From NCBI RefSeq assembly GCF_004792295.1, contig NZ_SRRY01000002.1, positions 744,001 to 808,000 on the forward strand: a DNA stretch of 64,000 nucleotides. The letters run 5' to 3'. Made by a program: the position numbers and the translations under genes. The number at the start of each line of letters is the position of its first letter. Position 1 is the stretch's first letter. Below, one piece after another: positions 17,213 to 25,851 of this stretch. The notes under the pieces are model-generated. The model was given only the letters and a program-made list of their open reading frames with translations, had not been told where the DNA came from and did not search any database. This DNA is from Pseudoalteromonas sp. MEBiC 03607. GTDB lineage: Bacteria > Pseudomonadota > Gammaproteobacteria > Enterobacterales > Alteromonadaceae.

Positions 17213-17830
17213 ATGCTCGATTTAGCAGTACTCGCGGTTTTTATTCCGACCTTTTTCTTTGTTTCTATTACACCCGGTATGTGTATGACGCTCGCTATGA
17301 CGTTGGGGATGAGTGTGGGCGTTAGACGTACGCTATGGATGATGGTAGGCGAGGTGTTAGGCGTTGCTACGGTAGCCATTGCTGCGGTGATAGGGGTTGC
17401 CAGTATTATGCTTAATTACCCGGAGTTATTTGCCTTTTTAAAATACTTAGGTGGTGCGTACTTAATTTACCTAGGGGTTAATATGTGGCGCGCTAAAACC
17501 AGCTTTAAACCTAACGATGATACACAGCAACAAATTGGTCGTGGGCAATTATTTTCGCAGGGTTATATCACTGCCATTGCAAACCCAAAAGGGTGGGCAT
17601 TTATGATTTCTTTATTGCCACCATTTATTAATGTTGATTTAGCGGTTGCCCCCCAGCTTGCGGTATTAGTGAGCATTATTATGCTGAGCGAATTTATCTG
17701 TATGTTGATTTACGCAACAGGCGGAAAGAGCTTAAGGCTGTTTTTAGATAAAGGCGATAATGTGAAGTGGTTAAACCGTATTGCTGGCGCGCTAATGATG
17801 TGTGTGGGCGTTTGGCTGGCGCTAGGCTAA
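17213..17830 (+). CDS. LysE-family amino-acid exporter
   Basis: A 205-residue inner membrane protein with five or six hydrophobic segments. The family signatures are visible: the N-terminal FFFVSITPGMCMTLAMTLG, YLGGAYLIYLGVNMWR and the ANPKGWAFM motif in the third helix. It exports lysine, homoserine or a similar small molecule. The ATG at 17213 is preferred; an upstream GTG at 17201 is in frame. The gene lies 90 bp after the SDR gene on the same strand and may share its transcript. Confidence 0.87.
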   Translation: MLDLAVLAVFIPTFFFVSITPGMCMTLAMTLGMSVGVRRTLWMMVGEVLGVATVAIAAVIGVASIMLNYPELFAFLKYLGGAYLIYLGVNMWRAKTSFKPNDDTQQQIGRGQLFSQGYITAIANPKGWAFMISLLPPFINVDLAVAPQLAVLVSIIMLSEFICMLIYATGGKSLRLFLDKGDNVKWLNRIAGALMMCVGVWLALG

Positions 17831-17839
17831 TACTAATTT

Positions 17840-17871
17840 GGATAATACCCATCCGCATATGGGTATTATCC
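17840..17871. terminator. Hairpin terminator between convergent genes
   Basis: A perfect 13-bp stem: GGATAATACCCAT, loop CCGCAT, ATGGGTATTATCC. It lies between the LysE stop and the convergent LysR stop. The T-tract is weak on both sides. Confidence 0.65.
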
Positions 17872-17881
17872 TTATTGAGTC

Positions 17882-18790
17882 TTAATCAACTAATTCAACT
17901 TGCTTTGATACATGGTTAAAGCACAGTTTTAAAGTATCAATGGCGGTTTTTGTTTTTGCCGCTAAGCTGTCTCTGGCAGGCGTTACTGCGTAAACAGTGT
18001 AATTAGGCATTGCCCACTCGGGTGCAATTTCAACCAGCTCTTTCGATTTTAGTAAATGTCTTACTTCTGGCTCTGGTAGCACGCCATAGCCAACACCATC
18101 ACACACTAATTTAATTAAGCTTTGCATATTATTTACGGTGATCTTTGCTTTTGGTAATGGCTTGCTTGCCAGCGTTAATGGGTTAAACGCGTTGCTGTCG
18201 GCATTGCTGTGTGCAATACGGGCAAAGTTACCAAGGTCTTCCCAATTGGCTTTATCAAGTTTGCTAATTGCATGGTCTTTATGAGCACATAGCTTTAACG
18301 GCCAAGTTGCTAATTTACGAGCAACGAGATTTGAGTCAGTTAAAGGGCCAATCGCAATCGCTAGATCAGCGCCGCATTTGATCATATCAATTGGCTCATC
18401 AGTCAAAATTAACTGAATACGTAAATCATCAAACTCGTTGATTAAGCGATCTAAAGGCTCACTTAATAGGCCGCCGCCAAATCCCACAGGCGCAACTAAT
18501 TTGAGCTCACCACTTGGCTTATTTTGTAGATTTTGTAACTGCGTACTGGCCTGATCCGCCAGTGCTAGCATTTTTAAACAGCTTTGATAATACAGGTGGC
18601 CAGCTTCGGTCAAAGTGAGTTCGCGTGGGCTGCGGTTAAATAGGCTCAATCCGATTTCTTGTTCTAATTGCTTAATGTGTTGACTGACAGCCGATGTGGT
18701 CATCGATAACTCTGCCGCTGCACTGCTCATGTTGCCTGTTTCAACAGTACGAGAAAATACACGCAATGTTTTGATCAGCTTGGAATTCAT
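17882..18790 (-). CDS. LysR-family regulator divergent from a siderophore receptor (IrgB-like)
   Basis: A 302-residue LysR protein with an N-terminal helix-turn-helix (TGNMSSAAAELSMTTSAVSQHI) and a standard effector domain. It is transcribed away from the TonB receptor at 18909, and the 118-bp gap contains a Fur box. This is the gene order of Vibrio cholerae irgB-irgA, in which the LysR protein IrgB activates the iron-regulated receptor IrgA. Identity as an IrgB orthologue is inferred from context and length. It could instead be an unrelated LysR gene that happens to lie there. Confidence 0.9.
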   Translation of the reverse strand: MNSKLIKTLRVFSRTVETGNMSSAAAELSMTTSAVSQHIKQLEQEIGLSLFNRSPRELTLTEAGHLYYQSCLKMLALADQASTQLQNLQNKPSGELKLVAPVGFGGGLLSEPLDRLINEFDDLRIQLILTDEPIDMIKCGADLAIAIGPLTDSNLVARKLATWPLKLCAHKDHAISKLDKANWEDLGNFARIAHSNADSNAFNPLTLASKPLPKAKITVNNMQSLIKLVCDGVGYGVLPEPEVRHLLKSKELVEIAPEWAMPNYTVYAVTPARDSLAAKTKTAIDTLKLCFNHVSKQVELVD

Positions 18791-18861
18791 GGTTCAGGCC
18801 TTCTTAATTCAGTTTTAAGAAATCGTAAATTGTGAAAATTGGGACTTCTCATTAGTATGCA

Positions 18862-18880
18862 AACGCTAATTATTATCATT
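18862..18880. promoter_or_regulatory. Fur box between LysR and TonB receptor genes
   Basis: AACGCTAAT-T-ATTATCATT. Compared with the 19-bp Fur consensus AATGATAATNATTATCATT, 16 of 18 non-central positions match, and the right half is perfect. It sits about 30 bp upstream of the receptor ATG in the divergent promoter region. Confidence 0.75.
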
Positions 18881-18908
18881 TATAAACAAAAAGTCACGGA
18901 GTATTATT

Positions 18909-20885
18909 ATGACGAGGGTTGTTTCTTCTGTTTTACCACTCACCGCTGCTGTGTTAGCAGGTCTTTCCCATTTTGCATACGCTGATGACAAAAAACAAGA
19001 CATGGAAGTAATAGTTGTATCGGCTTCCGGTTACGAGCAAATGCTTAAAGAGGCGCCAGCCAGTATCAGTGTTATTGACCGTGAGCAGCTTGAAAAGCGT
19101 TTTTACCGTGATCTAACCGATGCGATGACCGATGTTCCCGGTGTGGTTGTTACAGGTGGTGGCGACAGAAAAGATATCAGCCTTCGCGGTATGGCAAGTC
19201 AATATACTTTGATTTTAATTGATGGTCAGCGTCAAACCTCACGTGAAACACGACCAAATAGTGATGGCCTAGGTGTTGAAGGGGCATGGACTCCGCCTAT
19301 TTCAGCGATTGATCGAATTGAAGTTATTCGTGGCCCTATGTCGTCGTTATATGGCTCAGATGCCATTGGTGGGGTTATCAATATTATAACTCGTAAAACA
19401 CCAGAAAAATGGTACGGCGAGCTACGTTTAGATAGCACGATTCAAGAATCAAGTGACTCGGGTAATATCAACCAAGGCAGTTTCTTTACTGCGGGTGGCT
19501 TAATTCCAGAATTATTAGGTATGCAGTTATCTGGTCAGTTTTCAAAACGTGACGAAGATGATTTTGAAGCCGGCTTTCGTGGTAAAGAGCAAAGCAATAT
19601 CAAAGCGAAGTTTATCTTAACGCCATCTGATAGCCATGAAATTATGCTTGAAGTAGGCTCTGCAAAACAAAAACTCGACGAAACATTAGGTAAAACAGTT
19701 GCTCCTTTAGCAGAAGGTGAAAGTTGTGGCCGTAATGGTTGCCCAGAGTCATCCACTACAGAGTACGACCAAGAAACGTATTCACTAAGTCATAATGGTT
19801 TTTATGATTTTGGCTCATCACGCAGTTACTTAAAGTACGATAAATTCGATAATACTTCGCGCGAAATGTATGTCGAAAATACCGATGCGCAAACAAGTTG
19901 GACTTTACCGTTTACCAATCATAATGCAGCATTTGGTGCGTCATATTTAAAAGAAGAGCTAGACGATTATACCAGTAACGGCATTAGTGATTTAACGCAC
20001 GTTGAGAACGAGCAGTGGTCAGTATTTGTAGAAGATGAATGGGCTGCAACCAAGCAATTTAAACTCACAAGCGGACTTCGCTATGACCATGATGGCAATT
20101 TTTCAGGCCATTTCAGCCCACGTTTGTATGGTGTTTATACAGCAACTAAATCGTTGACTGTAAAAGGTGGTATCTCAACAGGCTTTAGAGCGCCGAATAT
20201 TCGTCAATCTACCGCAGCTTGGGGGCAAGTGAGCAGAGGTGGTAATATTTACGGTAACCCAGATTTAAGCCCTGAAAAATCAGTAAACTACGAGATGGGT
20301 ATTTACTATGATGCCAGCCGTGATTTATCGCTTTCAAGCACGGTTTTTTACAACGAGTTTGAAGATAAAATTACCCGCATTTCGTGCCCACTCACTCAGT
20401 GTACTGATGGGCCAAACCAGTTTGGTTCAATGCCAACGACCTATGTCAATGTAGATGAGGCCGTCACACAAGGCTTTGAGTTATCAGTATCTTACGACAT
20501 TACCAGTGAGCTTGATGTAAGTGCCAACTACACTTACACCGATTCTGAGCAAAAAACCGGTGAATACAAAGGCAGCCCACTTAATCAATTACCTAAGCAT
20601 ATTTTACAAACTTCAGTTAATTGGCGCCCGGTTGATAAATTAGGCACCTGGTTGCGTGTACATTACCGTGGTGAAGAAAGCCAGCCGACAACAGGCCCAT
20701 CGCAAAGTAGCCTAATTGCGCCAGATTACACCTTGGCTGATATTGGTGGTAACTACGATTTAAGCCGCAGCATTAAGTTAGGATTTGGTGTTTATAATCT
20801 GTTTGATAAAGAAATCACCGAAGCTGAATACGGCTATGTTGAAGATGGTCGCCGTTATTGGCTATCTGTAGGGTTTAATTTTTAA
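18909..20885 (+). CDS. TonB-dependent siderophore receptor, IrgA/FepA-like
   Basis: A 658-residue outer membrane receptor with a signal peptide (residues 1-25) and a TonB box (MEVIVVSAS). The plug domain shows ISLRGMASQYTLILIDGQRQ and IDRIEVIRGPMSSLYGSDAIGGVINIITR, and the protein ends in a 22-strand barrel with an aromatic C-terminus (WLSVGFNF). The plug segment TRPNSDGLGVEGAWTPP is the pattern I associate with the IrgA and FepA catecholate/enterobactin receptors. It imports a ferric siderophore using TonB energy. A Fur box at 18862-18880 predicts iron repression, and the divergent LysR gene is a likely activator. Substrate specificity beyond 'catecholate-like' is inference. Confidence 0.9.
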   Translation: MTRVVSSVLPLTAAVLAGLSHFAYADDKKQDMEVIVVSASGYEQMLKEAPASISVIDREQLEKRFYRDLTDAMTDVPGVVVTGGGDRKDISLRGMASQYTLILIDGQRQTSRETRPNSDGLGVEGAWTPPISAIDRIEVIRGPMSSLYGSDAIGGVINIITRKTPEKWYGELRLDSTIQESSDSGNINQGSFFTAGGLIPELLGMQLSGQFSKRDEDDFEAGFRGKEQSNIKAKFILTPSDSHEIMLEVGSAKQKLDETLGKTVAPLAEGESCGRNGCPESSTTEYDQETYSLSHNGFYDFGSSRSYLKYDKFDNTSREMYVENTDAQTSWTLPFTNHNAAFGASYLKEELDDYTSNGISDLTHVENEQWSVFVEDEWAATKQFKLTSGLRYDHDGNFSGHFSPRLYGVYTATKSLTVKGGISTGFRAPNIRQSTAAWGQVSRGGNIYGNPDLSPEKSVNYEMGIYYDASRDLSLSSTVFYNEFEDKITRISCPLTQCTDGPNQFGSMPTTYVNVDEAVTQGFELSVSYDITSELDVSANYTYTDSEQKTGEYKGSPLNQLPKHILQTSVNWRPVDKLGTWLRVHYRGEESQPTTGPSQSSLIAPDYTLADIGGNYDLSRSIKLGFGVYNLFDKEITEAEYGYVEDGRRYWLSVGFNF

Positions 20886-20903
20886 GCTCTTCATTAGCAA
20901 AAG

Positions 20904-20934
20904 CAAAGCCAACGAGTTATGTTGGCTTTGTTAA
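20904..20934 (+). terminator. Terminator of the IrgA-like receptor gene
   Basis: CAAAGCCAAC, loop GAGTTAT, GTTGGCTTTG then TTAATATAAT, 19 bp after the stop. Confidence 0.75.
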
Positions 20935-21105
20935 TATAATTGACTTTAATTTCAAAAATAACAATAAATTGAGTTGTGCTACTTTTGGGTTGTTTTTTAA
21001 TGGTCGTATAACACTATAGTTATAGTTCGCTTTTTAAATAGTTCTACTACATTGGGTTAGTCATCAACTGACAGACAACAATGATAACAACTATAAAGGT
21101 GATAT

Positions 21106-23286
21106 ATGCAAAAAGTAACACAATTATGTAAACGAAAATCAGCGTCGTTTACTCCGCTCGCAGTGCTCTGTGCTGCTATTTTCTCGCAGCCAAGTTTTGC
21201 AGGGAGTTGGCAGCAAAATGTCAGCATTGGTGGTTTTAATAATGTTCATATTTACACTCCTGATACGCAATCAAGCATAGGCAATGGCCATTCTTTGATG
21301 CTGGTATTACATGGCTGCGTACAACCCATTAATAACTACTTAACTGCGAATCTTGAAGATGCAGCCGAAGCCCATGGCATGGTAATAGCCGTTCCTGATG
21401 CTATGAATAAAGCAGGCTATAGCTGCTGGTCATATTGGCAAGGAGCAATCAATCGCAGCTCTGGCGATTATAAAAATCTGATTAATTTAGCCAATACATT
21501 AAGTGGTGATGCGGCGCGAAATATTGACCCTAAACAAGTGTACATTGCAGGTTTATCATCTGGGGCGGCAATGGCTGCACAAACGGCTTGTGTAGCGCCT
21601 GATGTATTTGCCGGGGTTGCACCAAGCGCCGGGCCGACCATCGGCACAAGTTCAAATGGGGCAATTTCGACTTGTGAAACAGTGTCTGAAAACACCTTTG
21701 TATCCCGCTGTGAAAGCTATGCTGGCAGTTATAAAGATCATTTTGCGACACAAATAGCGGCAATAGGTCACGGCACTGCCGATACCACAGTCAATACCTG
21801 TTATAACCAGCAAAACGCAGATGGCTTTGCTGCGCTTTATGGGGTTAATCAACTTTCAGGCACGACGACAATAAGTGATGATGCAACGCGTACCGCTGAG
21901 CTGTCACTTTGGCAAGACAATCGGGTTGCTATGCTGTGGTTTAATAATTTGGATCATTCGTGGTCGGGCGGGCAAGGTGCGTCTGGCGATTATGTTGCGG
22001 CAAACAGCATTAATTTTGCAACCTATCTCGGTGAGTACTTTGCGGCTAATAATAAACGAGTTGATCGTAATGCAGGCCCAGAAATTAGTAATTTAACTGC
22101 CACAGACAGTAATAACCAGCTCACCATTACAGGCAGTGCAATCGACCCAGAAGGCAGTGTAACGAATGTTGATATTAACGTGTATAGCCTAGCCGGTGGC
22201 GCGGCAAGCTTAATTGAGTCACTGAACGTGCAAGTCGATGCGAATAATACTTTTAGCGGGGTGACAAGTGCACTCAGCGATGGACTTTATGAAGTGCGTG
22301 TCAGTGCCACAGATAATGAAGCGAAACAAGGTGATGAAGCTAATCTTACGGTACGCGTTGGACCAGAGCCTGCGGCAACAGCACCGGTACTGAGTGATAC
22401 TGCGGCAAGTGTAAACGGGCAGTGCGCTTCAGTAACCGGCACGGTGATTGATGATAATCAAAACTTAAGTAGCGTTGTGGTAAGTTTTAGCAATGGTGAT
22501 GTGACGGCTACAGTAAATGGGCTTGAGTACTTTGCTGAGCAATGCAATTTGGCTGGTGGCAATAATACCGCAGTGATCACCGCGAGCGATGATACTTTGC
22601 TGACATCAACAGATAGCATTAGTTTTGTCATCGATGCTGGCGTGACAGGCGATTACAATCTTCATATCAACGAAGGCCATATTAGCTGGGGCGAAGGTTA
22701 TTCTGCCTGTTATTTAGCGTTTGGAACCGCTGCATTTACTATGCGCGAGTATTCAGCGGGTACCAATCAATGTCAGTGGATTGCTGATGATGATTCAAGT
22801 TGTGCAGGGCCATTACAAGCATGCAAAACCACCACAGAACCTAGTAATGACGCAGACAACGACGGTGTGCTCGACGGCGCAGATAATTGCCCGAATGTAG
22901 CAAATGCTGATCAAGCTGATAACGATAATGACGGGATTGGTAATGTGTGTGACAGCACTCCAGATGGTGAAACGAGTGACTCTGACAGCGATGGTGTCAG
23001 TGATAGCCTAGATAACTGCCCGCTGGTGGCCAATAGTGATCAGATAGATAGTGATGCAGATGGTGTGGGTGATGCGTGTGACTCAACACCGAATGGTGAT
23101 TACCAATGCAGCGAAACCACTTCAAGCAACTATGCACATGTGCAAGCAAACCGCGCAACCACCAATGGCTCTTACGCCTATGCGGTGGGCTCAGGTGATA
23201 ATTTAGGTCTTTATAATACCTTTTATACCAGTACCTTAGCGCAAACCAGTGCTGGGTATTATGAATTAGGTAATTGCCCTAATTAA
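21106..23286 (+). CDS. Secreted PHB-depolymerase-family esterase with Ig-like and thrombospondin type 3 repeats
   Basis: A 726-residue extracellular enzyme. A signal peptide (residues 1-32) is followed by an alpha/beta hydrolase of the short-chain PHA depolymerase/feruloyl esterase family (to about residue 320), with nucleophile S151 in GLSSGAAMA and a His-containing LDHSWSGG. Next come Ig-like modules (about 325-520), a Cys-rich segment, then calcium-binding thrombospondin type 3 repeats rich in DNDGVLDGADNCP-type loops (about 580-660). A C-terminal binding-type domain ends NTFYTSTLAQTSAGYYELGNCPN. The substrate could be poly-hydroxyalkanoate or another polyester. A good ribosome site (AAAGGTG) precedes the ATG, and a strong terminator follows. 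Confidence 0.88.
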   Translation: MQKVTQLCKRKSASFTPLAVLCAAIFSQPSFAGSWQQNVSIGGFNNVHIYTPDTQSSIGNGHSLMLVLHGCVQPINNYLTANLEDAAEAHGMVIAVPDAMNKAGYSCWSYWQGAINRSSGDYKNLINLANTLSGDAARNIDPKQVYIAGLSSGAAMAAQTACVAPDVFAGVAPSAGPTIGTSSNGAISTCETVSENTFVSRCESYAGSYKDHFATQIAAIGHGTADTTVNTCYNQQNADGFAALYGVNQLSGTTTISDDATRTAELSLWQDNRVAMLWFNNLDHSWSGGQGASGDYVAANSINFATYLGEYFAANNKRVDRNAGPEISNLTATDSNNQLTITGSAIDPEGSVTNVDINVYSLAGGAASLIESLNVQVDANNTFSGVTSALSDGLYEVRVSATDNEAKQGDEANLTVRVGPEPAATAPVLSDTAASVNGQCASVTGTVIDDNQNLSSVVVSFSNGDVTATVNGLEYFAEQCNLAGGNNTAVITASDDTLLTSTDSISFVIDAGVTGDYNLHINEGHISWGEGYSACYLAFGTAAFTMREYSAGTNQCQWIADDDSSCAGPLQACKTTTEPSNDADNDGVLDGADNCPNVANADQADNDNDGIGNVCDSTPDGETSDSDSDGVSDSLDNCPLVANSDQIDSDADGVGDACDSTPNGDYQCSETTSSNYAHVQANRATTNGSYAYAVGSGDNLGLYNTFYTSTLAQTSAGYYELGNCPN

Positions 23287-23293
23287 TAGATGT

Positions 23294-23320
23294 GTGTCGC
23301 CCAACCGGGCGACACTTTTT
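23294..23320 (+). terminator. Terminator of the depolymerase gene
   Basis: GTGTCGCCC, loop AACC, GGGCGACAC followed by TTTTT, 8 bp after the stop. On the opposite strand it lies just beyond the stop of the convergent TonB receptor but lacks a T-tract in that direction. Confidence 0.9.
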
Positions 23321-23331
23321 CTAAACAGCGT

Positions 23332-25410
23332 TTAAAACTTATACGTAAGAGTGAGGCTACCGTTTGTTGGCGCGCCATAATAACCCACGGTTTGTAAGCT
23401 ATTAATGTACTGCTCATCAGTAATATTATTAACGTTTGCCTGTACTGCAACTTGGTCATTAATATTCCAACGCGCGAAGGCGTTTAGCAGCGCGTAGCTA
23501 CCTTGCTTAACATTGTAATCAGTGCTTTCAATTTTAGATTGCCAACGACCATTTAAACCAACAACCACTGCATCTGTTAACGCATAATCTACTGTTACAC
23601 CGACAACATCGCGAGGTGCCCATTTATTAGTGTCATCACCATTTTCATCTGTTACATCAATATGTGTGTAAGATGCGACGATATTCATAGCGTCGGTGAT
23701 TTTACCTGTGACTTCAAATTCATAGCCTTCTGACTCAATAGACACGCCTTCATAGTAATAAATACCATCTTCAGTGAGGCCCGCATATTGCGCAAAGTTA
23801 TCTTGCTCTGCAGTAAAATAAGCAAATGTTGTCATAAGGGCATCATCAAACCAAGAAGCCTTAACACCAGTTTCAAAGTTAGTGCCTTTGGTAGGTGCTA
23901 AATATTGGCCGTTGTAATCAGCTTGTTCTTGTGGCTGATAAATATCTGAGTAACTGGCATATAAGTTTAAATCGTCGTTTAACTTATAGGTAAAACCGAT
24001 ATATGGGCTTGTCTCGCTCTCATCATTATCGATAGATGCACCAGCATTCATGCCTGAGCGTTCAAACTCAATAGCGTTAAAACCAACCACGGTAAATAAT
24101 TTATCAGTAATATTTAACTGAGCCGAGCCAAAGTAACGGGTTAGCTTTTGTTCAATATCTGAATACAGAACCGGTGTTAACCAATCAGGTTCTGGGATCG
24201 CATCTAAATCGTATGGGAACGCAGGCGTTGGTCCATAAGCCGGTGTATTTGCAAAATCAAACGGGTGTTGATACATCACATCATCACTTTTAGCGTGGCT
24301 TACCCCAAAGCTTGCTTGGTGCTCTTTTCCAAACAATTCAAAGGCACCAAATGCTTTGATTTCAAATAAATCAGCATCCACTTCGCTATCATAACGACCC
24401 GGCCAACCACTTAGGCCAAGATTGGTGTCTTTATCAATGCTGCCACTGGCATAAAATAGTTTGTCTTGCTCTTCAAAACCACGGAAGTTGTAGCTCGCTT
24501 GAAGCTGCCATGCGTTTGCAAAAACATAGTTGTATTCAACAAATGCAGAGGTGTTAATGGTGTCCCACATTGTCCACTCTTGGGTGGTTGTGTCGCTGAC
24601 ATCCCATTTAGCTTGCGTACCATCTGTGTAGTTATAAACAAGGCCGCCCCAAGTATTGCCATCGGTATCAGCGTCTTGATATGAGTAACCCATAGTAACC
24701 GTTGAGTTATCAGTAAGCTGACCATCTACCACTGCAGAGAAAAACTCGCGATTGTTCTCAAGGCCATCCAGATATGATTCTTTATCTTCTGCGGCAGCCA
24801 CAAAGCGAGCAGCCCAACTACCTGATTCGGTTAATAATAGTGAGTAGTCAGCTTGTAAACGTTTAAAATCCCATGAGCCAATAGAGACACCGATTTCGCC
24901 GCCGTTTTCGTTTTTAGGGCGTTTGCGTACATAGTTAAGGGTACCCGATGCATTACCTACACCAGTAAGTAAGCCATTAGCACCACGAACAACTTCAATT
25001 TTTTCGTAGCCATATGCTTCCATTGCGCCGGTAACGATACCCCAGTCATTCGGTAAGCCAACTCCATCGATTTGTGTATTCTTAATTTCAAAACCACGCG
25101 ATGTATAGTTGGTACGGTTCGTTTCCCATTCTTCAACATTGATACCCGGGGCTAAGCGTAAAGCATCATTAATGTTAAAAGCGGAATAATTTTTTAGCTG
25201 CTCAGCAGAGATCACACTGATTGATTGCGGCGTTTCATCAATTTCTAATGCTAAACCTGTTGCGCCTTCACTAATACGGTTTTGACGTATGCCAACAATT
25301 TCGATTTTTTCGAGATTAGCTTCTACGTCAGCTGTTTGCTCCGCAAAACTGATTTGAGGGTAAAGTGCATAAAGAATAGCGGTTGCAACAGGCAACTGAG
25401 TGAATTTCAT
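23332..25410 (-). CDS. TonB-dependent siderophore receptor, FhuE/FpvA-like
   Basis: A 692-residue outer membrane receptor with a signal peptide (residues 1-23). The TonB-box region is EKIEIVGIRQ. The plug contains DETPQSISVISAEQL, the SRGFEIKNTQIDGVGLPND segment and VVRGANGLLTGVGNASGTLNYVRKRP, the pattern of the FhuE/FpvA hydroxamate-type receptors. The barrel ends in GSLTLTYKF. It has no N-terminal signalling domain, so it is not a transducer. A Fur box sits at 25491-25509, about 80 bp upstream of the ATG. The gene is convergent with the depolymerase gene. Hydroxamate specificity is inferred from family resemblance. Confidence 0.9.
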   Translation of the reverse strand: MKFTQLPVATAILYALYPQISFAEQTADVEANLEKIEIVGIRQNRISEGATGLALEIDETPQSISVISAEQLKNYSAFNINDALRLAPGINVEEWETNRTNYTSRGFEIKNTQIDGVGLPNDWGIVTGAMEAYGYEKIEVVRGANGLLTGVGNASGTLNYVRKRPKNENGGEIGVSIGSWDFKRLQADYSLLLTESGSWAARFVAAAEDKESYLDGLENNREFFSAVVDGQLTDNSTVTMGYSYQDADTDGNTWGGLVYNYTDGTQAKWDVSDTTTQEWTMWDTINTSAFVEYNYVFANAWQLQASYNFRGFEEQDKLFYASGSIDKDTNLGLSGWPGRYDSEVDADLFEIKAFGAFELFGKEHQASFGVSHAKSDDVMYQHPFDFANTPAYGPTPAFPYDLDAIPEPDWLTPVLYSDIEQKLTRYFGSAQLNITDKLFTVVGFNAIEFERSGMNAGASIDNDESETSPYIGFTYKLNDDLNLYASYSDIYQPQEQADYNGQYLAPTKGTNFETGVKASWFDDALMTTFAYFTAEQDNFAQYAGLTEDGIYYYEGVSIESEGYEFEVTGKITDAMNIVASYTHIDVTDENGDDTNKWAPRDVVGVTVDYALTDAVVVGLNGRWQSKIESTDYNVKQGSYALLNAFARWNINDQVAVQANVNNITDEQYINSLQTVGYYGAPTNGSLTLTYKF

Positions 25411-25490
25411 TTTTATCTCCGCGTGTTATTTAGCTGGTTTTTAGGGTTTTTGTGTTTGATAAGGAAACTATTTGCGGGTAAGTTATCACA

Positions 25491-25509
25491 AATGATAATA
25501 ACTATCATC
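25491..25509. promoter_or_regulatory. Fur box upstream of the FhuE-like receptor
   Basis: AATGATAAT-A-ACTATCATC. Against the 19-bp consensus 16 of 18 non-central positions match, with the left half perfect. It lies about 80 bp upstream of the receptor start, consistent with repression of the minus-strand promoter. Confidence 0.8.
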
Positions 25510-25813
25510 ACCATTCATCGCAAATGGTGGTATGTTAATACAAATAAGTTTAAAAATTAGTTTTTTGAAATGCTTTTGAGGTGCTTATATTAATTCGGCT
25601 AATTAAGAGAAAGGTTTTTAGGTAATTAAACCTGAGTAATATTAGGAAAAAATTTGTTGCTTAGTTGCTCTCTGCAATTGAACCTCGATTGCTTTAGCTG
25701 GGACGCCTATAAAGCTATAAATAAGCTAATTTTAAAGCTAGTAGTGAAAGGTGTTATTTTTAAAAATAATTAAGCTTTAATGCCAATTAATGAAATTCAA
25801 ATGAAGTAAACAC
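25510..25813. other. Intergenic region with no recognised feature
   Basis: About 300 bp of AT-rich DNA between the Fur box and the terminator of the next gene. I see no ORF with a ribosome site, no tRNA-like fold and no clear repeat. Both flanking genes are on the minus strand, so this is simply upstream sequence of the receptor promoter. Confidence 0.4.
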
Positions 25814-25837
25814 AAAAAAGGCGCCAGTTGGCGCCTT
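25814..25837 (-). terminator. Terminator of the 548-aa secreted protein gene
   Basis: On the minus strand AAGGCGCC, short loop, GGCGCCTTTTTTG, 15 bp past the stop. The stem is very strong and the T-tract good. Confidence 0.9.
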
Positions 25838-25851
25838 AAATTCGGGGTATT

